Below, piece after piece: positions 1 to 10,024 of a DNA stretch of 64,000 bases (position 1 is the stretch's first letter; each line of letters opens with the position of its first letter). A program made the translations under genes and the position numbers. The stretch spans positions 62,001 to 126,000 of the forward strand of contig NZ_JACEIB010000003.1 in the NCBI RefSeq assembly GCF_013778325.1, written 5' to 3'. Under the pieces are notes generated by a model. The model was not told where the DNA came from, searched no databases, and was given only the letters and a program-made list of their open reading frames with translations. Source of the DNA: Sphingomonas chungangi. Lineage in GTDB: Bacteria; Pseudomonadota; Alphaproteobacteria; Sphingomonadales; Sphingomonadaceae.

Positions 1-1
1 C

Positions 2-352
2 CCTTACGCGGACTTTCTGTCTCATTCGCATGGCGAGGGCTTCATCCGCTTCTTCGAGGAGCGCTGTGCACAGCCCGGCGTCTTCTTCTTCGACGAGCCT
101 GAGTCCGCGCTTTCGCCGACCCGCCAGTTCGAATTCCTGAAACTGCTCCGCGAGATCGAGGCGGGGGCGAAGACGCAGGTGATCATGGCGACCCATTCGC
201 CGATCCTGATGGCGCATCCCGGCGCCACGCTGCTGAAGATGGGGAAATACGGGCTCCAGCCGGTCGAGCTGGAAGATACCGATCATTTCCGGATCATGCG
301 GCAGTTCGTGCTGGATCCCGGCGGCATGGTCAGCTCGATGATCGACGACTGA
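2..352 (+). CDS. AAA family ATPase, C-terminal part (5' end outside window)
   Basis: This is the last 116 codons of a predicted ATPase of the COG3910-like group; the start lies before base 1. Visible are a SHSHGEGF segment, a Walker B motif in FFFDEPESALSP and the H-switch region MATHSPIL, all in the order expected for the C-terminal half of an ABC-like AAA ATPase. The Walker A loop must lie outside the window. No membrane segment is visible. Stand-alone proteins of this type are common in proteobacteria, sometimes with DNA-repair or defence links, but the substrate is not known. The fold call is firm; the role is open. Confidence 0.8.
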   Translation, partial: PYADFLSHSHGEGFIRFFEERCAQPGVFFFDEPESALSPTRQFEFLKLLREIEAGAKTQVIMATHSPILMAHPGATLLKMGKYGLQPVELEDTDHFRIMRQFVLDPGGMVSSMIDD

Positions 353-398
353 CATCGGCGGCATTGCAAAGGCGGGCGTCATGGCCAATGGAGCGGCC

Positions 399-680
399 AT
401 GGATATCGACGCGCTTCTCCAGCATTATTTCGGCACCGACGATCCCGACACGATCACCGATTTCGGCTTCACGCTGGGATCGGAGCGGCTGCGCGTCGAT
501 TTCGGCACCGAGAAGGAGCCCGGCCGCCGGTTTGCGCTCTGGGTGCTGATGGCGGTGCTGGATTTCGCGCCGCTTCCGGCCGAGGCCTTCCCCAAGGATC
601 CCGAGCTCAAGCGCGCGGCGGAGGATTATCTCACCGCCGCCGAGCGGATGGAGCGCGACGGGGACGCGGAAGAGGACTGA
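399..680 (+). CDS. Conserved small protein of unknown function (93 aa)
   Basis: A short acidic soluble protein starting MDIDALLQHYFGT, with no signal peptide, membrane segment or metal motif. I chose the ATG at 399 because a GGAGCGG stretch sits just before it; an in-frame ATG at 381 with its own purine-rich leader is an alternative that adds six residues. It begins 46 bases after the ATPase stop on the same strand, so the two may be co-transcribed. Similar small proteins occur in sphingomonads as hypothetical proteins (from memory). Function is unknown. Confidence 0.6.
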   Translation: MDIDALLQHYFGTDDPDTITDFGFTLGSERLRVDFGTEKEPGRRFALWVLMAVLDFAPLPAEAFPKDPELKRAAEDYLTAAERMERDGDAEED

Positions 681-688
681 CCCTCTCG

Positions 689-777
689 GTCATTGCGAGC
701 GTAGCGAAGCAATCCAGAGCCACGGGCGCTGCGCCTGGAGCTCTGGATTGCCGCGTCGCTGCGCTCCTCGCAATGAC
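689..777. repeat. Dispersed palindromic repeat (inverted repeat of ~33 bp arms)
   Basis: An imperfect inverted repeat: the left arm begins GTCATTGCGAG and reaches AATCCAGAG, and the right arm begins CTCTGGATTG and ends CTCGCAATGAC. It fills the gap between the small gene and the convergent alcohol dehydrogenase. Elements of this look (CATTGCGAGCG...) are dispersed in sphingomonad genomes. It could fold into a long hairpin and act as a bidirectional terminator here, but it lacks a clear T-tract. Confidence 0.75.
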
Positions 778-791
778 GAAGGAGAGGCGCC

Positions 792-1841
792 TTACCCGTT
801 CGCGAGCGTCTTGTTGTCGATCACGAAGCGGTAGCGCACGTCGCCCTTGAGCAGGCGGTCATAGGCCGTCTCGATATCCTGGATGGCGATCATCTCGATG
901 TCCGAGACGACGCCCTTCTCGGCGCAGAAATCGAGCATCTCCTGCGTCTCGGCGATGCCGCCGATCAGCGATCCGGCGATCGACCGGCGTGCGAAGATCA
1001 GGCTGAAGACGGTGGGCGAGGGGTGGGGATGCTCCGGCGCGCCGTTCAGCACCATCGTTCCGTCCCGCTTCAGGCAGTTCAGCAGCGGATCGAGATCGTG
1101 GCTGGCGGCCACCGTATTGATGATCAGATCGAAGCTGCGCGCGTGCGCCGCCATATCGTCCTCGTTCTTCGAGATGATCACCTCGTCGGCGCCGAGCGCC
1201 TTGGCCGCCTCCACCTTTGATTCCGAAGTCGTGAAGGCAACGGTGTGGGCGCCGAGTGCATGGGCGAGCTTGATGCCCATATGGCCGAGCCCGCCGATCC
1301 CGACGATGCCGACCTTCTTGCCCGGGCCCGCGCCCCAATGCTTGAGCGGCGACCAGGTAGTGACGCCTGCGCACAGCAATGGCGCGACGGCGGCGAGCTG
1401 ATCCTCCGGATGGCTTACCTTGAGGACGAAATGATCCTTGACGACGATCTTCTCGGAATAGCCGCCAAAAGTGTTCTGATCGACGTTGTTGCCGTTGTAG
1501 GTGCCGGTGAAGCCGTTCTCGCAATATTGCTCGAGGCCTTCGTCGCACGACGCGCAATGATCGCAGCTGTCGACCATGCAGCCCACCGCCGCGACGTCGC
1601 CCACCTTGAACTTGGTGACGTGATCGCCGACGGCGGTGACCCTGCCGACGATCTCGTGGCCGGGAACGCACGGCCACAGCGTGTTGCCCCATTCGCCGCG
1701 CGCTTGGTGCAGATCCGAATGGCAGACGCCGCAATAGAGGATGTCGATCTGTACGTCGTGCGGACCGACCGTACGGCGATCGATCTCGAACGGCGCGAAG
1801 GGGGTATCGGCGCTCTGCGCCGCATAGGCTTTGGTAGCCAT
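792..1841 (-). CDS. Zinc-dependent NAD(P) alcohol dehydrogenase (CAD/YahK-like)
   Basis: A 349-residue medium-chain dehydrogenase that interconverts alcohols and aldehydes in the cytosol. The catalytic zinc ligands are visible as C40 in GVCHSDLH and H62-E63 in PGHEIVG. The four structural zinc cysteines are C93, C96, C99 and C107. A Rossmann fingerprint GIGGLGHMG follows near residue 180. The order and length match the cinnamyl-alcohol-dehydrogenase/YahK branch, which usually prefers NADPH and broad aldehydes. A GAGGAA ribosome site precedes the ATG. It is transcribed divergently from rpsM and is probably monocistronic. Exact substrate cannot be told from sequence. Confidence 0.93.
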   Translation of the reverse strand: MATKAYAAQSADTPFAPFEIDRRTVGPHDVQIDILYCGVCHSDLHQARGEWGNTLWPCVPGHEIVGRVTAVGDHVTKFKVGDVAAVGCMVDSCDHCASCDEGLEQYCENGFTGTYNGNNVDQNTFGGYSEKIVVKDHFVLKVSHPEDQLAAVAPLLCAGVTTWSPLKHWGAGPGKKVGIVGIGGLGHMGIKLAHALGAHTVAFTTSESKVEAAKALGADEVIISKNEDDMAAHARSFDLIINTVAASHDLDPLLNCLKRDGTMVLNGAPEHPHPSPTVFSLIFARRSIAGSLIGGIAETQEMLDFCAEKGVVSDIEMIAIQDIETAYDRLLKGDVRYRFVIDNKTLANG

Positions 1842-1957
1842 GGTTCTGGAATTCCTCTTCGGGGGAATGAAGGGACTTGCAATCTATCGCTGACAACGCT
1901 GACCTGCAACCGGTCGGTACATAATCTTTCTGGAAGATCGGCGGGCGGCTGCCGCGC

Positions 1958-1984
1958 TTGACAGGGGGTGAGTCGCCCTATAGG
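1958..1984 (+). promoter_or_regulatory. Candidate promoter of the rpsM-rpsK-rpoA-rplQ operon
   Basis: A perfect TTGACA (1958-1963) is followed after 15 bases by TATAGG (1979-1984). The spacer is short for sigma70, so the true -10 may be shifted, but this is the only such pair in the 274-base gap between the divergent adh and rpsM. A promoter is needed here because no ribosomal gene lies upstream. Confidence 0.5.
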
Positions 1985-2115
1985 GACCCCCGATCCCAAA
2001 ACCCGGTCGTCCGGCGCCGCCACCCGTGCGCGCGTCGGCTGTCCGTCGTTGAGGGGCGAAGCGCTGAGATGGGCGGCCTCGCCAGGGCCCCCGTGGAGCA
2101 GGAGAAAAGTTTACC

Positions 2116-2484
2116 ATGGCACGTATTGCGGGTGTGAACATCCCGACCAACAAGCGCGTCGAAATCGCGCTGACCTACATTCACGGCATCGGCCCGGCCA
2201 AGGCCAAGGAAATCACCGGCAAGCTCGGCATCGAGCAGCAGCGCCGCGTGCAGGACCTGTCCGATCAGGAAGTGCTGCAGATCCGTGAGGCGATCGACGC
2301 GGGCTACATGGTAGAGGGTGACCTCCGCCGCCAGACCGCGATGAACATCAAGCGCCTGATGGACCTGGCCTGCTACCGCGGCCTGCGTCACCGCAAGGGC
2401 CTGCCGGTCCGCGGCCAGCGCACGCACACCAACGCCCGCACCCGCAAGGGCAAGGCGAAGCCGATCGCCGGCAAGAAGAAGTGA
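2116..2484 (+). CDS. rpsM: 30S ribosomal protein S13
   Basis: S13 sits in the head of the small subunit and contacts the 50S bridge and P-site tRNA. The 122-residue protein begins [14 protein letters not shown], carries the helix-hairpin-helix-like [12 protein letters not shown] and ends in the basic [13 protein letters not shown] tail, all typical of bacterial S13 and of normal length. An AGGAGAAAAG ribosome site precedes the start. It is the first gene of a four-gene operon. In most bacteria secY and adk lie immediately upstream; here an unrelated divergent alcohol dehydrogenase does. Confidence 0.98.
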   Translation: MARIAGVNIPTNKRVEIALTYIHGIGPAKAKEITGKLGIEQQRRVQDLSDQEVLQIREAIDAGYMVEGDLRRQTAMNIKRLMDLACYRGLRHRKGLPVRGQRTHTNARTRKGKAKPIAGKKK

Positions 2485-2537
2485 GCTTGAGCCGCTGAGA
2501 AGCGGCTCGCTCCTCCAATCAGGTAGGACAGCAGAAA

Positions 2538-2927
2538 ATGGCACGTGAACCGCAGCGTATTCGCCGTCGCGAACGCAAGAACATCACCGCCGGCGTCGCC
2601 CATGTGAACGCCAGCTTCAACAACACCATGATCACCATCACCGACGCGCAGGGCAATGCCATCGCGTGGTCGTCGGCGGGCATGATGGGCTTCAAGGGCT
2701 CGCGCAAGTCGACCCCGTATGCCGCCCAGGTCGCCGCCGAGGATGCCGGCAAGAAGGCCGCCGAGCATGGCGTCCGCACCCTCGAGGTCGAGGTGAAGGG
2801 CCCCGGTTCGGGCCGTGAGTCGGCGCTCCGCGCGCTGCAGGCGGTGGGCTTCCAGATCACGTCGATCCGCGACGTAACCTCGATCCCGCACAACGGCGTC
2901 CGCCCGTCCAAGCGCCGCCGCGTCTGA
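2538..2927 (+). CDS. rpsK: 30S ribosomal protein S11
   Basis: S11 lies on the platform of the small subunit beside the mRNA exit and the S7 contact. The 129-residue protein contains the conserved [12 protein letters not shown] and [10 protein letters not shown] regions and the C-terminal [13 protein letters not shown]. It follows rpsM by 53 bases with its own weak ribosome site (GGTAGGACAGC) and precedes a hairpin that could reduce read-through to rpoA. Length and order are standard. Confidence 0.98.
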   Translation: MAREPQRIRRRERKNITAGVAHVNASFNNTMITITDAQGNAIAWSSAGMMGFKGSRKSTPYAAQVAAEDAGKKAAEHGVRTLEVEVKGPGSGRESALRALQAVGFQITSIRDVTSIPHNGVRPSKRRRV

Positions 2928-2936
2928 TTTCGTATC

Positions 2937-2965
2937 GGAACGCGGGCGCCTGATGCCCGCGTTCC
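2937..2965 (+). terminator. Intercistronic hairpin between rpsK and rpoA
   Basis: A perfect 11-base-pair stem (GGAACGCGGGC pairing with GCCCGCGTTCC, loop of seven) followed only by CGTTT. The weak T-tract suggests an attenuator or an RNA-stability/processing hairpin rather than full termination, since rpoA follows on the same strand. Confidence 0.5.
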
Positions 2966-3022
2966 CGTTTCCCGGCCGCGGGTGGACGCATCCGCTTTGG
3001 CCCAACCCTTGAGGGAAAACAC

Positions 3023-4087
3023 ATGGCCGTCAACGCCAAGAACTGGCAGGAACTCAAGAAGCCGAACGGCCTGGAGAAGAAGGGCGGCGACGGCAAGCGC
3101 CGTGCCACCTTCGTCGCCGAGCCGCTGGAGCGCGGCTTCGGCCTGACGCTGGGCAACGCGCTGCGTCGCGTGCTGCTCTCGTCGCTCCAGGGCGCCGCTG
3201 TCACGTCGATCAAGATCGAGAACGTCCTTCATGAGTTCTCGAGCCTCGCCGGCGTCCGCGAGGACGTCACAGACATGGTGCTGAACGTCAAGCAGATCGC
3301 GCTGCGCATGCAGGGCGAGGGCGCCAAGCGCCTCCAGCTCTCGGCCACCGGCCCTGCGGAAGTCACCGCGGGCATGATCGCCACCACCGGCGACATCGAG
3401 GTGATGAACCCCGAGCTGGTGATCTGCCACCTCGACGACGGCGCAACGCTCAACATGGAGCTCACTGCTTCGTCCGGTAAGGGCTATGTCGCCGCTGCGC
3501 TGAACCGCCCGGCCGATGCGCCGATCGGCCTCATCCCGGTCGATGCGCTCTACTCGCCGGTCCGTCAGGTCGCCTACAAGGTGGAGAACACCCGCGTCGG
3601 CCAGGAGCTCGATTACGACAAGCTCACGCTGACGATCGAGACCGACGGCACCGTCACCCCGGAGGACGCGCTCGCCTATGCCGCGCGCATCCTGCAGGAC
3701 CAGCTGCAGCTCTTCGTCCACTTCGACGACGGCCTGACGCTGCAGACCTCCGTCCCGCAGATGGCGGGTGTCGCGGTTTCGTCCGCGAGCGCCGAGCCGG
3801 AGCAGGACGCCAACCAGCTCAACCGCTACCTCCTCAAGAAGGTGGACGAGCTGGAGCTGTCGGTCCGTTCGGCGAACTGCCTGAAGAACGACAACATCAT
3901 CTACATCGGCGACCTGGTCCAGAAGACCGAGGCCGAGATGCTCCGCACGCCGAACTTCGGCCGCAAGTCGCTGAACGAGATCAAGGAAGTCCTCTCGTCC
4001 ATGGGCCTGCGTCTCGGCATGGACATCCCGGGCTGGCCGCCCGAGAATATCGAGGAAATGGCCAAGAAGCTCGAGCAGGAATACTGA
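3023..4087 (+). CDS. rpoA: DNA-directed RNA polymerase subunit alpha
   Basis: Alpha forms the homodimer that nucleates RNA polymerase assembly; its C-terminal domain binds UP elements and activators. The 354-residue protein has the N-terminal dimerisation domain ([16 protein letters not shown] near residue 33 onward) and the C-terminal domain with [13 protein letters not shown] and [18 protein letters not shown] slightly long N-terminal extension ([13 protein letters not shown]) is usual in alphaproteobacteria. A GAGGGAAAA ribosome site precedes it. It is the third gene of the rpsM operon. Confidence 0.98.
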   Translation: MAVNAKNWQELKKPNGLEKKGGDGKRRATFVAEPLERGFGLTLGNALRRVLLSSLQGAAVTSIKIENVLHEFSSLAGVREDVTDMVLNVKQIALRMQGEGAKRLQLSATGPAEVTAGMIATTGDIEVMNPELVICHLDDGATLNMELTASSGKGYVAAALNRPADAPIGLIPVDALYSPVRQVAYKVENTRVGQELDYDKLTLTIETDGTVTPEDALAYAARILQDQLQLFVHFDDGLTLQTSVPQMAGVAVSSASAEPEQDANQLNRYLLKKVDELELSVRSANCLKNDNIIYIGDLVQKTEAEMLRTPNFGRKSLNEIKEVLSSMGLRLGMDIPGWPPENIEEMAKKLEQEY

Positions 4088-4095
4088 TCGGGTTT

Positions 4096-4123
4096 CCCCT
4101 CTCCCGCGCAAGCGGGGGAGGGG
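4096..4123. repeat. GC-rich hairpin between rpoA and rplQ
   Basis: A 12-base-pair near-perfect stem (CCCCTCTCCCGC with GCGGGGGAGGGG, one G-T) in a 122-base gap that is unusually long for this operon. Similar CCCCTCCC/GGGAGGGG hairpins occur at 15.95, 21.76, 21.84 and 24.09 kb of this window, so it is probably one of a dispersed family rather than a local terminator. Confidence 0.6.
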
Positions 4124-4209
4124 CCAAGCAGGGAGAAGGGGCGACCTCCCGAATTGTCGCCTGGCCCGGGGTACCTCGCACGGCCCCCTGACGAACGAAA
4201 GGAAATATC

Positions 4210-4632
4210 ATGCGCCATCGCGTTGGCGGTCGTAAGCTGCAGCGGACCGCGTCCCACCGTACCGCCCTGTTCCGCAACCAGTCGGCCGCGCTGATCAAGC
4301 ACGAGCAGATCCTCACCACGCTCGCCAAGGCGAAGGAGCTTCGCCCCTATGTCGAGAAGCTGGTGACGCTGGCCAAGAAGGGCGGCCTCTCCAACCGCCG
4401 CCTCGCGCATTCGCGCCTGCTCGACGACACGCAGCTGGTGAAGCTGTTCGACGTGCTGGCCGATCGCTACAAGGCGCGCGCCGGCGGCTACACCCGCATC
4501 ATCAAGGCCGGCATCCGCGCGTCGGACGCGGCGCCGATGGCGATCATCGAGTTCGTCGACCGCGACGTCTCGGCCAAGGGCCAGGATTCGGGCCCCGTCC
4601 TGAGCGACGAGGAGCTGGACGAGGCGGCCTGA
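4210..4632 (+). CDS. rplQ: 50S ribosomal protein L17
   Basis: L17 binds 23S rRNA near the polypeptide exit tunnel. The 140-residue protein starts [17 protein letters not shown], the hallmark of the family, and has the usual LVTLAKKG region. The acidic C-terminal extension (SDEELDEAA) is longer than in E. coli but common in alphaproteobacteria. AAAGGAAATATC precedes the ATG. It closes the operon, followed 32 bases later by a clear terminator. Confidence 0.97.
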   Translation: MRHRVGGRKLQRTASHRTALFRNQSAALIKHEQILTTLAKAKELRPYVEKLVTLAKKGGLSNRRLAHSRLLDDTQLVKLFDVLADRYKARAGGYTRIIKAGIRASDAAPMAIIEFVDRDVSAKGQDSGPVLSDEELDEAA

Positions 4633-4664
4633 TCGCTTCGATCCATCCCGAAAGAGCAACGGAA

Positions 4665-4694
4665 GGGCCGTCCCGCATCGGGGCGGCCCTTTTG
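4665..4694 (+). terminator. Rho-independent terminator of the rpsM-rplQ operon
   Basis: An 11-base-pair stem (GGGCCGTCCCG with CGGGGCGGCCC, one G-T) with a three-base loop, ending directly in TTTTGCTTTG. It lies 32 bases after the rplQ stop. Confidence 0.85.
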
Positions 4695-4762
4695 CTTTGC
4701 GCGCGCCCAAGCTTTGCATCCGGTTCACGCACCGTTACGGATGGCAGCCTCAGGGAGGGGAC

Positions 4763-6829
4763 ATGCACGATATCAGCCCGGACGGACCGATCGCCTATCC
4801 CGAAACCGCGCGCGACGATGCGATCGAGGAGCTGGGCGGCCGCCGGTTCGCCGATCCGTGGCGCTGGCTGGAGGGCGATGTCCGCACAGACGAGCGCGTG
4901 CAGGCATGGGTCGCGGCCGAAGTGGCGCTCACCGATTCCTATCTCGATACGCTGCCGGGTCGCATCGCGATCCGCGAGCGGCTGACGAAGCTCTGGAACT
5001 ACGAGCGCGTCTCGCTGCCGCGTCGACGGGGCGGGCGCTATTTCTTTCTGCGCAACAGCGGGCTGGAGGCGCAGGCGGTGCTTTGCGCGCGCGAGGCGCA
5101 CGATGCGCCGGCGCGCGTGCTGATCGATCCCAACGACTGGTCCGAGGACGGCGCGACCGCGCTCGGCGAATGGGAGCCGTCCGACGACGGTCGTCGCCTC
5201 GCCTTCACCGTGCAGGACGGCGGCAGCGACTGGCGGGTCGTGCGAGTGCTGGACGCGATCGGCGGCGATACGCTTTCCGACGAGGTACGCTGGGTGAAGT
5301 TTTCGGGCCTCGCCTGGGCAAGTAACGGCTCGGGCTTCTTCTATTCGCGCTTTCCGGAACCGCGCGCCGGGATGGAGCATCAGGCGCAGAACCTCGACCA
5401 CGCCGTCTATTTCCATCGGCTCGGTACCGATCAGGCTGCGGATTTCCAGGTCTATGCGACACCGGATCGCCCGCGCCTGATCCATACCGCCGAGGTGAGC
5501 GAGGACGGGCATTGGCTGCTGATCTCGTCCGCCGAGGGGACGGAGGCGCGCACCGAATTGACGGTGATTGATCTCACCGCGCCGAAGCTCGCGCCGAAGA
5601 TCCTCGTGCGCGGGCTGGAGAACGACTGGCGGCTGGCCGGATCGAAGGGCGACATCTTCTACTTCGTCACCGATCTGGAGGCGCCGCGCCGCCGCATCGT
5701 CTCGATCGACGTCGCCTCCGAGATGCGCCGCAGACGGGAGATCGTGCCGCACGGCGAGGACCTGGTGGCGGATGCGCTTCTGGTCGGCGATCGGCTGCTG
5801 GTCTCGGTGCTGCGCAACGTCGCGAGCGAACTGCGCATCTACAATCTCGACGGCAGGCTGATGGATACGGTGGTTCTGCCCGGCATCGGCGCGGTGACCG
5901 GTATGGAGGGGCGTGGCGACAGCAGCGAGGCCTTCTTCGCCTTCACCAGCTACGATCGCCCGACCGAAATCCACCGGCTCGATGCAGGGAGCGCGGTCGC
6001 GCTACCCTATGCGCAGCCGCAGCTGCAATTCGACCGTGACGAATATGTGGTGGAGCAGACCAGCTGCACCTCGAAGGACGGCACCGTCATCCCGCTCTTC
6101 CTGCTGCGCCGGAAGGATGTGACGCACGCCGCGCCGACCCTGCTCTACGGCTATGGCGGGTTCGAAATCTCGCTGACCCCCGGTTTCTCCTCGGCAGCAC
6201 TCTGCTGGGCGGCGATGGGCGGTGTCTATGCGGTCGCCAACATCCGGGGCGGCGGCGAATATGGCAAGGCGTGGCACGATGCCGGCCGGCGCGCCAGCAA
6301 GCAGAACGTCTTCGACGATTTCATCGCGGCGGCCGAGCATCTGAAGACGGAGGGCGTCGCTTCAGGCGTCGTGGTCCATGGCCACAGCAATGGCGGGCTG
6401 CTGGTGGCGGCCGTGACCAACCAGCGGCCGGACCTGTTCACCGCCGCGCTGCCGGCGGTCGGCGTCCACGACATGACGCGCTTCCATCGTTTCACGGCCG
6501 GCCGCTACTGGATCGACGATTATGGCGACCCGGGGAAGGAGGAGGATTTGGCGGTGCTGATGGCCTATTCGCCGATCCACAATATTCGCGACGGCGCCGA
6601 CTATCCCGCGATCCTGATCGCCACCGCCGACACCGACGATCGCGTGGTGCCCGCGCACAGCTTCAAATATGCCGCCGCGCTGCAGGCCGCGAACATCGGA
6701 CCGAAGCCGCATCTGATCCGCATCGAGACGCGTGCCGGCCACGGCGCCGGCAAGCCGACCGCCAAGCAGATCGACGAAATCGCCGACCTCTGGGCATTCG
6801 CGGCAAAGTGGAGCGGGCTGGCGGCCTAG
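4763..6829 (+). CDS. Prolyl oligopeptidase family serine peptidase (S9A)
   Basis: A 688-residue peptidase expected to cleave short proline-containing peptides. The N-terminal part forms a beta-propeller gate; the C-terminal part is an alpha/beta hydrolase. The triad reads S542 in GHSNGG, D625 in DTDDRVVP and H660 in RAGHGAGK, and the oxyanion-side GYGGFEIS and NIRGGGEYG segments are present. I chose the ATG at 4763 because AGGGAGGGG lies just before it; a start 22 codons upstream would overlap the rplQ terminator. No signal peptide is seen, so it is probably cytosolic. Its stop codon overlaps that of the convergent gene at a shared CTAG. Confidence 0.93.
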   Translation: MHDISPDGPIAYPETARDDAIEELGGRRFADPWRWLEGDVRTDERVQAWVAAEVALTDSYLDTLPGRIAIRERLTKLWNYERVSLPRRRGGRYFFLRNSGLEAQAVLCAREAHDAPARVLIDPNDWSEDGATALGEWEPSDDGRRLAFTVQDGGSDWRVVRVLDAIGGDTLSDEVRWVKFSGLAWASNGSGFFYSRFPEPRAGMEHQAQNLDHAVYFHRLGTDQAADFQVYATPDRPRLIHTAEVSEDGHWLLISSAEGTEARTELTVIDLTAPKLAPKILVRGLENDWRLAGSKGDIFYFVTDLEAPRRRIVSIDVASEMRRRREIVPHGEDLVADALLVGDRLLVSVLRNVASELRIYNLDGRLMDTVVLPGIGAVTGMEGRGDSSEAFFAFTSYDRPTEIHRLDAGSAVALPYAQPQLQFDRDEYVVEQTSCTSKDGTVIPLFLLRRKDVTHAAPTLLYGYGGFEISLTPGFSSAALCWAAMGGVYAVANIRGGGEYGKAWHDAGRRASKQNVFDDFIAAAEHLKTEGVASGVVVHGHSNGGLLVAAVTNQRPDLFTAALPAVGVHDMTRFHRFTAGRYWIDDYGDPGKEEDLAVLMAYSPIHNIRDGADYPAILIATADTDDRVVPAHSFKYAAALQAANIGPKPHLIRIETRAGHGAGKPTAKQIDEIADLWAFAAKWSGLAA

Positions 6830-7881
6830 GCCGCCCGCGCCCGCGCGGCGCCGCTCAGCGCAAGCTCGATCTCGCGCTCGTTGGGCACGCGCTGCTCGAT
6901 CACGCAGCGCAGCTTCAGGCCGTCGAAACCATGGACCGGCAGCGCGATCGCCTGCGCCACGATCGACTCATCGCGCGTCTCGACATGGCGGCCGGCGGCG
7001 GCGGCGACGCTGGCGATAGGCAGGATCTCGTTGAAGGCGTAGCGGCCGGTCGACGAGATCATCCGGTTCTGGTCGTCGACGATGGTGACGACCGCGCCCG
7101 AGCTCGCCTGCTCGACCGAGTGGAGCATCGCGGCCGCCTGTGCTTCCCAGTCATATTCCAGATAGCCAACGCCGATCACCCGTCCGTCCTTGCGGATCGG
7201 CGAGACGTAGATCAGCACCTTGCGATTGCCCGAAAAGGGGTTTTCCCACACCTCGTCGGTGAACCATTCCTCGTGATCGGCCGCGCTCAGCGCATTCTGA
7301 TACTGCGGCTCGTTGCGCAGGTTGATGCCGCGCACCTCGGCATTGGCGTGCGCGCTGACGACGACATGCCCCTGATCGTCGGCGATGAAGGCGTTGAGGA
7401 AGTAGGGCGAGAAATGGAGCATCGAACGCAGCCGCTCCATCGCGCGCGATTCGGCGGCGGAATCGGTGCGGGCGTGGGCGGCGCCGTCGATGACGAAGGG
7501 ATCGGTCGCCAGCATCCGCACATCGATCGAGCGATCGTAGAGCGCGCGTGTGATCGTCTGGATGATCGACTGGGCGAGCTCGGCGAGGCGGGCGCCTTCC
7601 ACCTCGGCGACCAGCTCGTCGGCGATGCCGGCTCCCTGCGCCAGGCGATCGAGCACCTCGGCGCGGAACTTGCCGGCGGACATGCGCGCCTGTCCGGCCA
7701 GCGCCTTCACCTCCTGCGCGACGACGGAGAAGCCGCGGCCGGCTTCGCCGGAGCGCGCCGCCTCGATGGTGGCGTTGAGCGCGAGCAGGTTGGTCCGGCC
7801 GGCGATCGCCTCCGTTTCGGCAGCATAATGCTGAACCTCTTCCCGCAGCGTCGATAGCAGCGAGCGGATACGACGAGGCAT
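6826..7881 (-). CDS. Soluble MCP-like protein: N-terminal signalling tip, C-terminal Cache-type sensor
   Basis: A 351-residue protein without membrane segments. Residues ~10-85 match the methyl-accepting chemotaxis hairpin tip ([14 protein letters not shown], then [15 protein letters not shown]). Residues ~145-310 look like a Cache-type ligand domain ([38 protein letters not shown]). This reverses the usual receptor order, lacks HAMP and transmembrane helices, and has little room for methylation helices. The ATG at 7881 follows TTGGGGA; a TTG at 7926 is an alternative. It may bind a CheA/CheW array or act independently. Ligand and partner are unknown. Confidence 0.75.
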   Translation of the reverse strand: MPRRIRSLLSTLREEVQHYAAETEAIAGRTNLLALNATIEAARSGEAGRGFSVVAQEVKALAGQARMSAGKFRAEVLDRLAQGAGIADELVAEVEGARLAELAQSIIQTITRALYDRSIDVRMLATDPFVIDGAAHARTDSAAESRAMERLRSMLHFSPYFLNAFIADDQGHVVVSAHANAEVRGINLRNEPQYQNALSAADHEEWFTDEVWENPFSGNRKVLIYVSPIRKDGRVIGVGYLEYDWEAQAAAMLHSVEQASSGAVVTIVDDQNRMISSTGRYAFNEILPIASVAAAAGRHVETRDESIVAQAIALPVHGFDGLKLRCVIEQRVPNEREIELALSGAARARAA

Positions 7882-7999
7882 CGAACAATCCCCAACAAAA
7901 AGCAGTCCCCGCACGGGCTTAGGCAATAAGGGTAAACAAGCCGTTGACCATCGTTTCGGCCCGCTGGACTCGGGCGCGCGACATGCCTATCGGCTCGCC

Positions 8000-9562
8000 A
8001 TGACCGTCGCCCCCGCAGATACCATCCTCATCGTCGATTTCGGCAGCCAGGTGACCCAGCTGATCGCCCGCCGCGTGCGGGAATCGGGGGTCTATTGCGA
8101 GATCGCGCCCTTCCAGTCGGCGGATGCGGCCTTCGATCGGCTCAAGCCGCAGGGACTGATCTTCTCGGGCGGCCCGGCGTCGGTGACGGAGGAGAACGCA
8201 CCGTCAGCCCCGCAGCGTTTCTTCGAGGCGGGCATTCCGATCCTCGGCATCTGCTACGGCCAGCAGACGATGTGCAAGCAGCTCGGCGGTGAAGTGGTCG
8301 TCTCGGGCGAGGGCGGCGAGTTCGGCCGCGCCTTTATCGAGGTGAAGGATCGCTCGGCGCTGTTCGACGGCCTCTGGAAGGAGGGCGAGCGCCACCAGGT
8401 GTGGATGAGCCACGGCGACAAGGTGACGCGCCTCCCGCAAGGTTTTCACCCCATCGCCGTCTCGGAGGGCGCGCCCTTCGCGATCACCGCCGACGAAAGC
8501 CGCCGCTTCTACGGCGTCCAGTTCCACCCCGAAGTGGTTCACACGCCCGACGGCGGCAAGCTGATCGCCAATTTCGTCCGCCACGTCTGCGGGCTGGGCG
8601 GCGAGTGGACGATGGCGGGTTTCCGTGCCGCCAAGATCGAGGAGATCCGCCAGCAGGTCGGCTCGGCCAAGGTGATCTGCGGCCTGTCGGGCGGCGTCGA
8701 TTCCTCGGTGGCCGCCGTGCTGATCCACGAGGCGATCGGCGATCAGCTCACCTGCGTCTATGTCGATCATGGCCTGATGCGCGCCGGGGAGAGCGAGCAG
8801 GTCGTCTCGCTGTTCCGCAACCACTACAATATTCCGCTCGTCCACGTGAACGCGGAGACCCTGTTCCTGAACGGCCTTGCCGGCGTCACCGACCCGGAGG
8901 CCAAGCGCAAGTTCATCGGCAAGACCTTCATCGAAGTGTTCGAGGAGGAAGCGAAGAAGATCGGCGGCGCCCAGTTCCTCGCGCAGGGCACGCTCTATCC
9001 GGACGTGATCGAGAGCGTCAGCTTCTCGGGCGGCCCGTCGGTGACGATCAAGAGCCACCACAATGTCGGCGGCCTGCCCGAGCGGATGGACCTCAAGCTG
9101 GTCGAGCCGCTCCGCGAGCTGTTCAAGGACGAGGTGCGGCTGCTGGGCAAGGAACTGGGCCTGACCGACGCCTTCGTCGGCCGCCACCCCTTTCCGGGGC
9201 CGGGCCTCGCCATCCGCATCCCCGGCGAGGTCACCAAGGAGCGCTGCGACATCCTGCGCAAGGCCGACGCGATCTATCTCGAGGAAATCCGCAACGCCGG
9301 CCTCTACGACGCGATCTGGCAGGCCTTCGCGGTGCTGCTGCCGGTCCGCACGGTCGGCGTGATGGGCGACCACCGCACCTATGACAGCGTATGCGGCCTG
9401 CGCGCGGTGACCTCGGTCGATGGCATGACGGCGGACGTCTATCCCTTCGACGCCGCCTTCCTCAGCCGCGTGGCGACGCGGATCGTCAACGAGGTGCAGG
9501 GCATCAACCGGGTGGTGTACGATTATACCTCGAAACCGCCCGGCACGATCGAGTGGGAGTGA
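8000..9562 (+). CDS. guaA: GMP synthase (glutamine-hydrolysing)
   Basis: Converts XMP to GMP using glutamine and ATP, the last step of guanine nucleotide synthesis. The 520-residue enzyme has the class I glutaminase domain first (nucleophile C85 in GICYGQQ, HPE in FHPEVVH), then the ATP-pyrophosphatase P-loop SGGVDSS at residues 230-236, then the dimerisation domain ending in PPGTIEWE. Length and order are standard. It is divergent from the MCP-like gene with a 118-base gap that must hold both promoters. purL lies 12 kb away, not in the same operon. Confidence 0.98.
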   Translation: MTVAPADTILIVDFGSQVTQLIARRVRESGVYCEIAPFQSADAAFDRLKPQGLIFSGGPASVTEENAPSAPQRFFEAGIPILGICYGQQTMCKQLGGEVVVSGEGGEFGRAFIEVKDRSALFDGLWKEGERHQVWMSHGDKVTRLPQGFHPIAVSEGAPFAITADESRRFYGVQFHPEVVHTPDGGKLIANFVRHVCGLGGEWTMAGFRAAKIEEIRQQVGSAKVICGLSGGVDSSVAAVLIHEAIGDQLTCVYVDHGLMRAGESEQVVSLFRNHYNIPLVHVNAETLFLNGLAGVTDPEAKRKFIGKTFIEVFEEEAKKIGGAQFLAQGTLYPDVIESVSFSGGPSVTIKSHHNVGGLPERMDLKLVEPLRELFKDEVRLLGKELGLTDAFVGRHPFPGPGLAIRIPGEVTKERCDILRKADAIYLEEIRNAGLYDAIWQAFAVLLPVRTVGVMGDHRTYDSVCGLRAVTSVDGMTADVYPFDAAFLSRVATRIVNEVQGINRVVYDYTSKPPGTIEWE

Positions 9563-9655
9563 ACCGGCAAAAGCGAGCGTCCGGGGGACGATCGCCCGGT
9601 TCACTTGGTGGCGCAAGCCGCCGCAGGCAGCCATAAGCCCCGAGGGAGAAAGCCG

Positions 9656-10024
9656 ATGCGCGTCATGGTGTTGGTGAAATCGACCGAGGACAGCGAGAAG
9701 GGCTTCGTCCGCACGTCCGAGACGATGGCGATGATGGCGGCGATGGGCCGCTTCAACGACGAACTGCGCGATGCCGGCATCCTCGTCATGGCCGATGGCC
9801 TCACCGAGTCCGCGCAGGGCAAGCGGGTCGCCTTCGACGGTGCGGACCGCACGGTGATCGACGGGCCGTTCGCGCATCCCCGCGAGCTGGTCGCAGGCTT
9901 CTGGCTGTGGGACGTGAAGGATATGGACGAGGCGGTCGCCTGGGTGAAGCGTTGCCCGAACCCCATGCCGGGGCCGAGCGAGATCGAGATCCGCCCGCTG
10001 CATCAATTGGCCGACATGCCATGA
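9656..10024 (+). CDS. YCII-related (DGPF) domain protein
   Basis: A 122-residue single-domain protein of the YCII/DGPF family (ferredoxin-like fold), with the diagnostic VIDGPFAHPRELVAGFWLWD region and a C-terminal PGPSEIEIRPL. Members are small dimeric proteins of mostly unknown role, often encoded beside ECF sigma factors, though none is here. The ATG at 9656 follows CGAGGGAGAAAG. Its stop overlaps the start of the metallo-beta-lactamase gene in an ATGA, so the two are translated together. The functional link between them is unknown. Confidence 0.85.
   Translation: MRVMVLVKSTEDSEKGFVRTSETMAMMAAMGRFNDELRDAGILVMADGLTESAQGKRVAFDGADRTVIDGPFAHPRELVAGFWLWDVKDMDEAVAWVKRCPNPMPGPSEIEIRPLHQLADMP

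Noticed and set aside
2519-4111. 530-codon open frame antisense to rpsK-rpoA
   Set aside because: Composition of a reverse-strand shadow in high-GC DNA; no ribosome site or recognisable domain, and the sense genes are certain.
4697-4762. Earlier ATG for the prolyl oligopeptidase
   Set aside because: Overlaps the rplQ terminator and lacks a ribosome site, whereas AGGGAGGGG precedes the ATG at 4763.
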